This document shows, piece by piece, positions 16,637 to 24,186 of a stretch of 57,988 nt of DNA. The first letter of the stretch is position 1, and each line of letters opens with the position of its first letter. Both the position numbers and the translations under genes were made by a program. The notes beneath the pieces were generated by a model, which did not search any database, was not told the origin of the DNA, and saw nothing but the letters and a program-made list of their open reading frames with translations. The DNA is from Bacillota bacterium. Its GTDB lineage: Bacteria > Vulcanimicrobiota > JAJTBE01. The stretch covers positions 1-57,988 of the forward strand of contig JAJTBE010000025.1 in the NCBI GenBank assembly GCA_021287065.1. The letters run 5' to 3'.

Positions 16637-17068
16637 ATGAAAACTATGGATATGAAAATTTCAGGCAACAGCATTTCCTATTCGAATGGAGGTTATGCAG
16701 CTGAACCGAAAGCTACGGTGAAAAATGCAAACACCGAGCCACAGGACAAGATTCTTATTTCAGGCTCATCAAATTCAGTAAATGATATGAAATCCGCTTT
16801 ATCAGAATTCGGGAAATCCGGAACCCGGATTTCCAATCAAAACCCACCACAGGATAAAAATGCGGAAAGACTTGGTATATGTCAGGCTATTATGGTAGGA
16901 GTCAGTCCTATGATGGCAATGACAGGTGTATTGGCAGCTCTGATCGGAGGACCCACCACATTGGCAATCGGAATGATTGCAGCATCAGGAATCGCCGGAG
17001 TTGCATCATACATAGGCGAAGGATACTATGCCTCAAAAATGGCGGAAAACATGCCAAAACAGGCTTAA
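16637..17068 (+). CDS. small hydrophobic-tailed protein with glycine-rich membrane segments
   Basis: About 143 residues. Several in-frame starts exist (TTG 16610; ATG 16625, 16637, 16646); GAAGGAG at 16627-16633 fits ATG 16637 or 16646 best, though spacing is poor for both. The first 85 residues are polar (Asn/Ser/Lys). Then two hydrophobic glycine-containing stretches follow (VGVSPMMAMTGVLAALIGG and TTLAIGMIAASGIAGVASYIG), like glycine-zipper helical hairpins that insert in membranes. There is no signal peptide. I do not recognise the family. Confidence 0.6.
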   Translation: MKTMDMKISGNSISYSNGGYAAEPKATVKNANTEPQDKILISGSSNSVNDMKSALSEFGKSGTRISNQNPPQDKNAERLGICQAIMVGVSPMMAMTGVLAALIGGPTTLAIGMIAASGIAGVASYIGEGYYASKMAENMPKQA

Positions 17069-17149
17069 TAGAGATTCGAATATGCAGACAGATATAGTAT
17101 CATAAAAACTATGTTTGTAATAATCAGCGGTGAATAAACTGACAGAAAA

Positions 17150-17188
17150 GTTTAAAGAAGCTGTTTTAACGCAGCTTCTTTATTTTTT
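17150..17188. terminator. bidirectional terminator overlapping a stop codon
   Basis: AAAGAAGCTG (17154-17163) pairs with CAGCTTCTTT (17172-17181), followed by ATTTTTTAT. The 3' arm overlaps the stop codon of the convergent transglycosylase gene at 17180-17182. Confidence 0.8.
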
Positions 17189-18988
17189 ATCCATATATTT
17201 CTGATAATAATATTTGCCGAATCTCGGATTGAGAGTTATTCTGTTGTAGTCGCCGTTTCTTGCAAAAAAGATGTGGTCATGAAGATAGAATTCGTTGAGA
17301 ATTCTGATAAGCTTATCTCTGTAGGGAGCTTTATCAAGGGCGATTTCAACGGAAACCCCCATCATATGGGGCCTCATTCTTTCAGGGACAAGTCCTCCGG
17401 TGGATGTTTCAAGAGCTTTGCTGTTTAGGGCATTGCGAAGGGGAATTCTTACCTTCGGATTTTTGGTTCTTCCCCGGTAAACCTCAGACAGTTCTTTCAA
17501 AAAGCCTGCCATTTCCGGTGTAATATAATAGTTGAACTTTTTTCTTTCACTAACATAATCGGCGGGCATTCCCTCAAATTTTCCAAGCCCTGCGTCAGAA
17601 CAGATACCTTTGGGGATTCTCACCAGTCTGCCTTTGTCTATGCCTTCTTTTATGGAATCATAGGAATCGTATATTTTCATGCCCTTGCATTCCACATAAT
17701 CCCACACACTGCCCCGGTACCTATCGATAATACTGTTCAAAACTTCAGTGCTGACATTCTGGGAGCCCCAGGCAGCTATAACCTTCCACGGGTATATGTC
17801 CGATTCGTCTCCGAGGGCAAGATGGCCGTTGTGAGCGCCTGTAACATCGCCAAAAACAGTACGCAAGCCGTTCATCATCTCCCGGCTTCTGTAATCATTC
17901 CATAGGGAGATATAGGAAATATTGTATTTTTTTATCGCATCTATAATTTCAGTCTGCGTAAGTTCTGAAGTGGGAATTCCTCCTGCAACTCTTTTTATAT
18001 AGTCTTTCAGAATATCATTATTGTTAAGGCCGCCATTGTGATAGGCTGATATGGCAAGATCCATCCTGTTGCCGTAGTTTCCATACAGCAATTTAAGATA
18101 GACAACGGCATCCTCGATGTTACATTCGGGGATAAGCCTTTCGTCGTCGATTTTCAGCTTTTTCCTGAGTCTTTTGTGTTTTTCCGCAAGATCGTATTTA
18201 TCAAGTTCAACCTGATGAACCTCAAGGGCTTTCAGAAAAATATTCCATCCGAGATGTCTGTATAATGCTTTATACCTCGCAGCTTCCTGTTTATGTCTTC
18301 TCAGATACGGTGTATAAAAAGCATGGGCTGTATGAACTGCGCCCATACTAAGCTGCCCTACCCCGACGCATGCTGCCCAGGACCTTCTGTTTACGCCTCC
18401 GGAATTTTCCCAGGTAATAACAGCTTCAACCATTTCCGGAGGAATCTGGTGAAGTTTGCTGGTTTCCCTTATCAGATCCCTGTATTTTGCCGTTACCCCC
18501 ACATTATTATTCATATTGTGGGCAAATGTGGTTTTGTACACAACCCAGTGGTAGGCAAGAACCGATCTCGCAGCCTGCAGTTTTTCCTCTTTTGAGTATT
18601 GGGGACAGATTGCATTGATAGCGTTCCACACTGTTTTTATCTCAACGGGAGTGTATTTTCTTCTGTAATAGTAGCTGAGATAGCCATCTCTCTTTATCTC
18701 AAAAAGTTCTGCCTGATCAAAGTCTTTTGTTTTTATTACCGGAATCGCCGATTCGTTTCCGGAAATTTTTTTATCATCCGGAGGCTTTATATCAGAAGCT
18801 TCCGGCTCGGAAAAAGCAGGTATGGATGACGATGATACCGCAGATGGAGTTTCATCCTTATCCGTCTGAGGGATTTCAGTTCCATCTTTTCCTGCGCATC
18901 CAGAAAAAAAGCATAACAAGATAAAAAGAAACAAAAATAAGGAAAGTCTGTTCGAAATTTTGCCGATAATCTTTGGCATCCCTATCAT
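17180..18988 (-). CDS. lipoprotein SLT transglycosylase with C-terminal M15/DUF5715-like domain
   Basis: 602 residues with a type II signal peptide: a hydrophobic core then lipobox FSGC near residue 31 and a Ser/Pro/Asp-rich spacer. The SLT domain begins near LHQIPPEMVEAVITWENSGG (catalytic Glu in TWENSGG), continues with VGVGQLSMGAVHTA and ends at ISAYHNGG. The C-terminal 170 residues (from MKIYDSYDSIKEG on) carry ERMRPHMMGVSVEIAL and NEFYLHDHIFF, reminiscent of the His-rich core of M15-like or DUF5715 peptidoglycan peptidases with a weakened HxxGxAxDI motif. It is probably an envelope-anchored peptidoglycan hydrolase acting on glycan and perhaps peptide. ATG 18979 is an alternative start. 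Confidence 0.82.
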   Translation of the reverse strand: MIGMPKIIGKISNRLSLFLFLFILLCFFSGCAGKDGTEIPQTDKDETPSAVSSSSIPAFSEPEASDIKPPDDKKISGNESAIPVIKTKDFDQAELFEIKRDGYLSYYYRRKYTPVEIKTVWNAINAICPQYSKEEKLQAARSVLAYHWVVYKTTFAHNMNNNVGVTAKYRDLIRETSKLHQIPPEMVEAVITWENSGGVNRRSWAACVGVGQLSMGAVHTAHAFYTPYLRRHKQEAARYKALYRHLGWNIFLKALEVHQVELDKYDLAEKHKRLRKKLKIDDERLIPECNIEDAVVYLKLLYGNYGNRMDLAISAYHNGGLNNNDILKDYIKRVAGGIPTSELTQTEIIDAIKKYNISYISLWNDYRSREMMNGLRTVFGDVTGAHNGHLALGDESDIYPWKVIAAWGSQNVSTEVLNSIIDRYRGSVWDYVECKGMKIYDSYDSIKEGIDKGRLVRIPKGICSDAGLGKFEGMPADYVSERKKFNYYITPEMAGFLKELSEVYRGRTKNPKVRIPLRNALNSKALETSTGGLVPERMRPHMMGVSVEIALDKAPYRDKLIRILNEFYLHDHIFFARNGDYNRITLNPRFGKYYYQKYMDKK

Positions 18989-19016
18989 AACTCCAGTTGG
19001 TTCAAAAAGTGCAGAA

Positions 19017-19853
19017 TTAAAGCATAAAGTATTTTATATAGAAATAGACGACAGGAGCGGTGAACAGGAGCGAATCGATTCTGTCCATAATTCCGCCATG
19101 TCCGGCAATGGCTGAGCCTGAATCTTTGGCATGAGCATCTCTTTTGAGCACTGATTCCCAAAGGTCTCCCAACTGGGCAAAAATCCCGCAGAGCGCTCCG
19201 ATATTCAGAATATCAGTAGGCATCAGTTTCAACGGCAGTCCTATCAGAAAAGCTCCTGCTATGGCGCCGAGCATTCCTCCGATAGCTCCCTCCACTGTTT
19301 TACCAGGGCTTATTGATGGGCATAATTTATGCTTTCCGAAAAATTTGCCCATAAAGTAAGCGCCGGTATCAGTCAGACTGGTTGCAAACACGAGAACCAG
19401 CACGAAGCCGGCTCCCTGATCAATGGTAGTTCCAAGAAATTTGAATGCCCCCATGGTTCCCGGAATAACCATTTTCCTCATATAAATCATATAGCAGAAG
19501 AACCATCCGAGATAAAATATCCCCAGAATAGTAGCTCCCACATCAAGGAAAGACGATACATGAAAACCTTTTCTGAAAATATAGAAAAGTATAGTAATCA
19601 GAGTTATGGCAAAAAGCAGTGGCGGCAGGTATTCTTCACTTCCAAAATAGGCAAAGGGCATAAGTATGAGAAGAGCAAAAAAAGCCATCGTTTTCGATGG
19701 CCTGATTTTATGCCTGTTGGCAAGAAAAATATATTCATTCATACCCATGCCCGAAAGGACAAGAATGTATAAAGCAAGAGGCAGTTCTCCCCATATTATC
19801 AGTGCTATGGAGAAAGCAGCCAGCAACAGCCCGGTTATTATTCTCTTGACCAA
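19017..19853 (-). CDS. cdsA: phosphatidate cytidylyltransferase
   Basis: 278 residues, multi-spanning membrane protein. It makes CDP-diacylglycerol from phosphatidate and CTP, the entry to phospholipid head-group synthesis. The family signature is complete near the C-terminus: LKRDAHAKDSGSAIAGHGGIMDRIDSL, preceded by SLTDTGAYFMGKFFGKHKL and SPGKTVEGAIGG. TTG start, no strong ribosome site; 18 bases after uppS, the conserved bacterial order frr-uppS-cdsA. Confidence 0.97.
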   Translation of the reverse strand: MVKRIITGLLLAAFSIALIIWGELPLALYILVLSGMGMNEYIFLANRHKIRPSKTMAFFALLILMPFAYFGSEEYLPPLLFAITLITILFYIFRKGFHVSSFLDVGATILGIFYLGWFFCYMIYMRKMVIPGTMGAFKFLGTTIDQGAGFVLVLVFATSLTDTGAYFMGKFFGKHKLCPSISPGKTVEGAIGGMLGAIAGAFLIGLPLKLMPTDILNIGALCGIFAQLGDLWESVLKRDAHAKDSGSAIAGHGGIMDRIDSLLFTAPVVYFYIKYFML

Positions 19854-19871
19854 GTTTATGATACCTGCATT

Positions 19872-20663
19872 CTATTTTTGGGGCATGACGGGAGGACCGC
19901 CGCCAAAGCGCCGATCTCTTCCCTGATAGTCCAGTATCGCCGTCAACAGGGTTTTTTTATCAAAGTCGGGCCAGAAAAGATCTGTAAACCAGAATTCCGC
20001 ATAGGCATTCTGCCAGAGCAGGAAATTGCTGATTCTCAACTCCCCGCTTGTACGGATCATCAGATCCGGATCAGGGAGGCCCTTTGTATAGAGGTGTTCT
20101 GAAAACAACTCTTCTGAGATTTCTTCTGATGTGATTTTGCCTGACTTTACATCTTCAGCGATCTGTTTTGCAGCTTCCAGAATTTCATACCGGGATCCGT
20201 AATTGATGCAGACATTGAGCACCATCCGGTTTCCATCTGCGGTATATTCCGTAAGCTCTCTGAAAGCTTCGAGAACACGGGGGCTAAGAACATCGGTTTT
20301 TCCGATTACTCTGAACTGAACCCCGATATCTTTCATCAGCTCTTTTTCAGAATAGCAATAAGATTCGAAAAGTTCCATCAGAACATTAATCTCTTCTTCG
20401 GTTCTGCGCCAGTTTTCACTGGAAAATGCATAAACCGTAAGCACATTAATGCCCAGCTCGCAACAGGCAACCATAACCCGGCGGAAAGCCATAACTCCTT
20501 CGGAATGGCCCATAAAGCCGGGAAGCCCCTGAGCTTTTGCCCAGCGGCGGTTTCCATCCATAATAATGCTTATATGGCGTGGAAGCCTGTCGTAGTCGAG
20601 CTTCTCCAGAAGTTCCTCTTCAGTGAAATCCTGATAGGCGGTTTTACTCAAGTCACCCGACAT
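19872..20663 (-). CDS. uppS: undecaprenyl-diphosphate synthase (isoprenyl transferase)
   Basis: 263 residues, standard length. Condenses isopentenyl diphosphate onto farnesyl diphosphate in cis to make the C55 lipid carrier for peptidoglycan and O-antigen. Motifs in order: HISIIMDGNRRWAKAQG with the catalytic Asp, GHSEGVMAFRR, TVYAFSSENWRR, NVCINYGSRYEI, and PDLMIRTSGELRISNFLLWQ with AYAEFWFTD. It starts 2 bases after the frr stop codon, so translation is probably coupled. Confidence 0.97.
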   Translation of the reverse strand: MSGDLSKTAYQDFTEEELLEKLDYDRLPRHISIIMDGNRRWAKAQGLPGFMGHSEGVMAFRRVMVACCELGINVLTVYAFSSENWRRTEEEINVLMELFESYCYSEKELMKDIGVQFRVIGKTDVLSPRVLEAFRELTEYTADGNRMVLNVCINYGSRYEILEAAKQIAEDVKSGKITSEEISEELFSEHLYTKGLPDPDLMIRTSGELRISNFLLWQNAYAEFWFTDLFWPDFDKKTLLTAILDYQGRDRRFGGGPPVMPQK

Positions 20664-20665
20664 AT

Positions 20666-21226
20666 TTATACTTCCATTACTTCTTTTTCTTTAGCTTCGA
20701 GAACTTTATCGATCTCTTCGATCATCTTTTTGGTAAGTTCCTCGAATTCAGCCTGTCCGCGTTTTTCGTCGTCTTCTGTGATCATGCCCTCTTTCTGCAT
20801 TTCCTTGAGCATTTCCATAGCATCGCGGCGGACATTGCGGACCGCAACCCTGCCTTCCTCGGAGCGCTTTTTGAGCTGTTTAACCAGTTCTTTTCTGCGA
20901 TCTTCAGTGAGCGGCGGGAAAACCAGACGAATAATCTTTCCATCGTTGGAAGGATTGATTCCCAGATCTGATTTCTGAATTGCTTTTTCTATATCAGCCA
21001 GCACACCTTTATCCCAGGGCTGAATAACGATCATGCGGGGTTCAGGTATCGAAACGCTGGCAACCTGCTTAATGGGCATTTCCTGTCCATAGGCTGAAAT
21101 TTTTATAGGTTCGAGCACAACGGGAGTAGCTCTTCCGGTGCGAACCATCATGAAATCCTTGCGCATAGAGTCAATGGATTTCTTCATTCTATCCTGAGTA
21201 TCGTCATATAATTCCTGATCAACCAT
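20666..21226 (-). CDS. frr: ribosome recycling factor
   Basis: 186 residues, exactly the usual size. With EF-G it splits post-termination ribosomes. Landmarks: SIDSMRKDFMMVRTGRATP, QVASVSIPEPRMIVIQPWDKG, IEKAIQKSDLGINPSNDGKIIRLVFPPLTEDRRKELVKQ, KEMQKEGMITEDDEKR. AAGGAG lies 9 bases before the ATG. Part of the rpsB-tsf-pyrH-frr run. Confidence 0.98.
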   Translation of the reverse strand: MVDQELYDDTQDRMKKSIDSMRKDFMMVRTGRATPVVLEPIKISAYGQEMPIKQVASVSIPEPRMIVIQPWDKGVLADIEKAIQKSDLGINPSNDGKIIRLVFPPLTEDRRKELVKQLKKRSEEGRVAVRNVRRDAMEMLKEMQKEGMITEDDEKRGQAEFEELTKKMIEEIDKVLEAKEKEVMEV

Positions 21227-21244
21227 TGTTACACACTCCTTGAT

Positions 21245-21946
21245 TTATTTCACAAGAGATCCGATCTTTTCTCCTCTGACAGCTTTAAGGAGATTGCCTT
21301 CTACAGAAAGATTGAAAACAAGAATCGGAAGATTATTTTCCATACAGAGAGAAATAGCTGTTGCGTCCATAACTTTTAACCCCTGATCAAGAGCATCAAT
21401 AAATGCCAGTTCGGGGTAGAAAACCGCATCTGTGTGGAGCATAGGATCCTTATTGTAAACGCCGTCAACCTTTGTGCCTTTGAATATAACATCAGCTTTT
21501 ATTTCCAGCGCTCTGAGGGCTGCCGCAGTGTCGGTTGTAAAGAACGGATGGCCTGTGCCTGCTCCGAAAATGACAACTCTTCCCTTTTCAAGGTGTCTTA
21601 TGGCGCGCAGTCTGATAAAAGGTTCGGCGACATCCTTAATTTCTATGGATGTCATAACTCTTGCAGGCACTCCGATTTTTTCCAGAGCATCCTTCAGTGC
21701 AAGACAATTCATAACAGTAGCCATCATACCCATCTGGTCTGCTGCTGCTCTGTCCATATTGGGAGCCATTCTGCCTCTCCAGAAATTGCCTCCGCCGATC
21801 ACAACGCCGACTTCAACACTTTCTTCTCTGGCAGCTTTAATTTCGCGGGCGCATCTTTCCACTGTTTCAGGCTCAATACCACAGCCTTTTCCTCCGGAAA
21901 ACGCTTCTCCGCTGAGTTTCATAAGTATCCTTGAATATTTGCTCAC
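21245..21946 (-). CDS. pyrH: uridylate kinase
   Basis: 233 residues from the GTG at 21946, chosen because GGAGGA lies directly upstream; an ATG at 21979 has no ribosome site. Phosphorylates UMP to UDP; hexameric amino-acid-kinase fold. Motifs: [14 protein letters not shown] (phosphate loop), [51 protein letters not shown] and DGVYNKDP. Transcribed with tsf upstream and frr 18 bases downstream. Confidence 0.97.
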   Translation of the reverse strand: MSKYSRILMKLSGEAFSGGKGCGIEPETVERCAREIKAAREESVEVGVVIGGGNFWRGRMAPNMDRAAADQMGMMATVMNCLALKDALEKIGVPARVMTSIEIKDVAEPFIRLRAIRHLEKGRVVIFGAGTGHPFFTTDTAAALRALEIKADVIFKGTKVDGVYNKDPMLHTDAVFYPELAFIDALDQGLKVMDATAISLCMENNLPILVFNLSVEGNLLKAVRGEKIGSLVK

Positions 21947-22039
21947 CTGATCCTCCATATGTGAAACCGAGTATTTCATCGTCTGATTTCGGATAATTAT
22001 TCGGCAAAGAATTAATTATACCTTTGCCAATTTGCTAAA

Positions 22040-22078
22040 AAGAAAAAGGGACTTTTTTACAAAAAATCCCCTTTTCAA
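22040..22078 (-). terminator. intrinsic terminator or attenuator between tsf and pyrH
   Basis: On the - strand a long hairpin (about 22075 to 22044) has GAAAAGGGGATTTTTT pairing with AAAAAAGTCCCTTTT with two mismatches, followed by a T-rich tail. It probably ends part of the rpsB-tsf transcripts before pyrH. Confidence 0.75.
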
Positions 22079-22088
22079 ATATTTAAAA

Positions 22089-22682
22089 TTAGTCACCAAG
22101 TGAGAATCTGGCATAACGGACTAATTTGATGTTTTCGCCGCATTTTGCCACTAAGCCGGTGATAAGATCTTTTACCTTCATCTTGTCATCTCTGATGTAA
22201 GGCTGTTCGAGGAGGCATACTCTCTCGAAGAATTTATCCATTCTGCCTTCAACAATCTTGTCAACCACGTTTTCGGGTTTGCCCTCTTTAAGGGTGATGT
22301 TGCGGATAATTTCCTTTTCAGCATTAATTGATGCTTCAGGCACGTCTTCTCTTGACAGAAAATCGGGGTTTGAAGCTGCAACCTGCATAGCGATTTCTTT
22401 TGCAAGGTTCTTAAAATCATCGGTGCCGGCTACGAAGTCAGTTTCGCAGTTGAGCTGTATGAGCACGCCGATTCTGCCGCCCATATGGATGTAAGCTTCG
22501 ATTTTGCCGCTGTTGGTGGCTCTGTCAGTTTTCTTTTCAGCTTTGGCTATGCCTGATTCACGGAGGAACTTTTTGGCTTTTTCCAGATCGCCTTCAGCCT
22601 TTGACAGGGCTTTTTTGCAGTCCATCATTCCTGCGCCTGTCTCTTCTCTCAATTTTTTTACAACTTCTGCAGTAATTTCCAT
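22089..22682 (-). CDS. tsf: elongation factor Ts, short form
   Basis: 197 residues, the short form lacking the second core repeat found in the E. coli protein (283). Guanine nucleotide exchange factor for EF-Tu. The N-terminal UBA-like region is typical: VKKLREETGAGMMDCKKALSKAEGDLEKAKKFLRE, then the TDFVAGTDDF loop that contacts EF-Tu, and NIKLVRYARFSLGD at the end. GGAGAGAG precedes the ATG. It follows rpsB after a 70-base spacer that contains a strong hairpin. Confidence 0.97.
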   Translation of the reverse strand: MEITAEVVKKLREETGAGMMDCKKALSKAEGDLEKAKKFLRESGIAKAEKKTDRATNSGKIEAYIHMGGRIGVLIQLNCETDFVAGTDDFKNLAKEIAMQVAASNPDFLSREDVPEASINAEKEIIRNITLKEGKPENVVDKIVEGRMDKFFERVCLLEQPYIRDDKMKVKDLITGLVAKCGENIKLVRYARFSLGD

Positions 22683-22711
22683 CTGTGATCTCTCTCCTGT
22701 TTTATACTAAG

Positions 22712-22740
22712 AAAGGGTCAGGGGTTGCCCCTGACCCTTT
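22712..22740. other. 13-bp perfect hairpin in the rpsB-tsf spacer
   Basis: AAAGGGTCAGGGG (22712-22724) pairs with CCCCTGACCCTTT (22728-22740) around TTG. On the transcribed - strand no clear T run follows, so a partial attenuator or RNA-stability element fits better than a full terminator. On the + strand it is followed by TTTTTATAT, but no + gene needs it. Confidence 0.75.
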
Positions 22741-22752
22741 TTATATCGCCAA

Positions 22753-23802
22753 TTAATTGGATGATTCCTTATCTGCTGCTTCGGGTTTTGAACCCTGAGG
22801 ACGGCTTCCTGACTGGTGTTTCTTCCTTGACCAGCCACCGACGGATACAGCACCCTGCTGGGCTCCGACGTGAGAAATTACTCTTGTCTGGGGACCGGCA
22901 CCGGGTGTAAGGTTTTCAGCCTCTTTCTGAGCGGGTTTCTGAGCTCTGGGAGCGTTAGCCGGGGCGGCTTCCGCCATTGTTTCAGCCTCATCGGCTGATT
23001 CAACTCCCTGCTCTGCTGATTCTGTGTAAGAGTATTTCTCTTCACGATAATCAGAACCCTGCATCTCTTCTCCGCGTTCTTCCTCTTCGAGTCCGAGAGT
23101 TTCTGCTGCCTCGCTCTCAAGTTCGGTCTTAGCCTCCATAACTGCATCAGAAATGCGGGAAGCTATGAGCCTTACTGCGCGGATAGCATCATCGTTGCCG
23201 GGAATCGGGAAATCGATCTCGTCGGGGTCACAGTTGGTGTCAACGATAGCCACGATCGGGATACCTAATTTCTTTGCTTCCAGAACAGCGATTCTCTCCT
23301 TCCGGGGGTCAACAATGAACATTGCGCCGGGTACTCCGGGCATGTCTTTGATACCACCGAGGAATCTCTCCAGTTTCTTCAGTTCGTCATCAAGAAGTTT
23401 TGCTTCTTTTTTGGGACGAAGCTCAAATCCACCTTCTGCCTTCATTGCCTGAAGTTCTTTCAGACGCTGAATTCTACGGCGGATGGTTTTGAAGTTGGTC
23501 AGGGTGCCGCCCAGCCAGCGGGTAGTAACATGGAACATACCGCAGCGGATTGCTTCCTCCATAACCGACTCCTGAGCCTGCTTCTTGGTTCCAACAAACA
23601 GAATAGGTTCTCCTGCCTTTACCACTTCTTTGACAAAATCGAAAGCCTCTTTTATCTTCTGAACGGTTTTCTGCAGGTCAACTATATAAATACCATTACG
23701 CTCTGTAAAGATATACTTCTGCATCTTGGGATTCCAGCGGCGAGTCTGGTGACCGAAATGGACTCCTGCCTCGAGAAGTTGTTTCATAGTAACAACTGCC
23801 AT
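22753..23802 (-). CDS. rpsB: 30S ribosomal protein S2 with long C-terminal extension
   Basis: 349 residues against about 240 in E. coli. The S2 core is complete: [24 protein letters not shown], the [10 protein letters not shown] segment, [30 protein letters not shown] and [20 protein letters not shown]. The last 110 residues are a low-complexity acidic then Ala/Gln/Gly-rich tail ending in a basic patch ([14 protein letters not shown]). GGAGGAGG precedes the ATG. A near-consensus promoter and a 185-base leader lie upstream, the place where S2 autoregulates in other bacteria. Confidence 0.95.
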   Translation of the reverse strand: MAVVTMKQLLEAGVHFGHQTRRWNPKMQKYIFTERNGIYIVDLQKTVQKIKEAFDFVKEVVKAGEPILFVGTKKQAQESVMEEAIRCGMFHVTTRWLGGTLTNFKTIRRRIQRLKELQAMKAEGGFELRPKKEAKLLDDELKKLERFLGGIKDMPGVPGAMFIVDPRKERIAVLEAKKLGIPIVAIVDTNCDPDEIDFPIPGNDDAIRAVRLIASRISDAVMEAKTELESEAAETLGLEEEERGEEMQGSDYREEKYSYTESAEQGVESADEAETMAEAAPANAPRAQKPAQKEAENLTPGAGPQTRVISHVGAQQGAVSVGGWSRKKHQSGSRPQGSKPEAADKESSN

Positions 23803-23989
23803 TTAATATTTCACCTCCTCCCCTGTTCGGGTTGCGCTTCACGCCGCTTCCAAACCTTCTCCGACTCGGCAGTGGACATTTACCGCCACTATTTCCGGTT
23901 GAGCGACCTGACGGAATACCGTCTGTCCCCACCGCGCACCCGGGAGAAGAATCCACGACGTTGTATGATAGCGTGTTAAGATTTAACTT
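23803..23989 (-). promoter_or_regulatory. GC-rich structured 5' leader of rpsB
   Basis: About 187 bases separate the predicted start of transcription from rpsB. The stretch is clearly more GC-rich than its AT-rich surroundings and is packed with short stems: GACGG/CCGTC (23910-23914/23919-23923) and AGTGG/CCACT (23871-23875/23886-23890) are the clearest. I saw no tRNA cloverleaf or tmRNA signature. S2 autoregulates its own mRNA in E. coli, so an S2-binding leader is the natural reading; that is inference. Confidence 0.5.
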
Positions 23990-23995
23990 CGGGTA

Positions 23996-24024
23996 ATTAT
24001 AACACTTTCTTATAAACCTGTAAA
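23996..24024 (-). promoter_or_regulatory. sigma-70-type promoter of rpsB-tsf
   Basis: On the - strand TTTACA (24024-24019), a 17-base spacer and TATAAT (24001-23996). The -35 matches consensus at five of six positions and the -10 at all six. Confidence 0.85.
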
Positions 24025-24186
24025 GAAGGAAAATGCACTTTTTATTTTTTACAAAAGCCCACATGAATACTGCTTTTATTCAATTTTACAGAAAAATTTT
24101 CCCGAAAAATTGCATGTAAATTTTCGACCCTCTTTATTTGAAATAGACATGAAAAACAAAAAAGAATTTAAGGGTTCACAAAAACC
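24025..24186. other. AT-rich spacer, no gene
   Basis: Between the rpsB promoter and the stop codon of the TraB-like gene lie 162 AT-rich bases. A weak GGTT/AACC stem near 24172-24187 with T-rich - strand sequence after it could be a poor terminator. Nothing else is seen. Confidence 0.5.

Noticed and set aside
22712-22740. Simple intrinsic terminator after rpsB
   Set aside because: The hairpin is strong but the transcribed strand lacks a T run; listed as a stability or attenuation element instead.
23803-23989. tRNA, tmRNA or other stable RNA gene on the minus strand
   Set aside because: No cloverleaf or CCA-type end is seen; position and promoter fit an mRNA leader.
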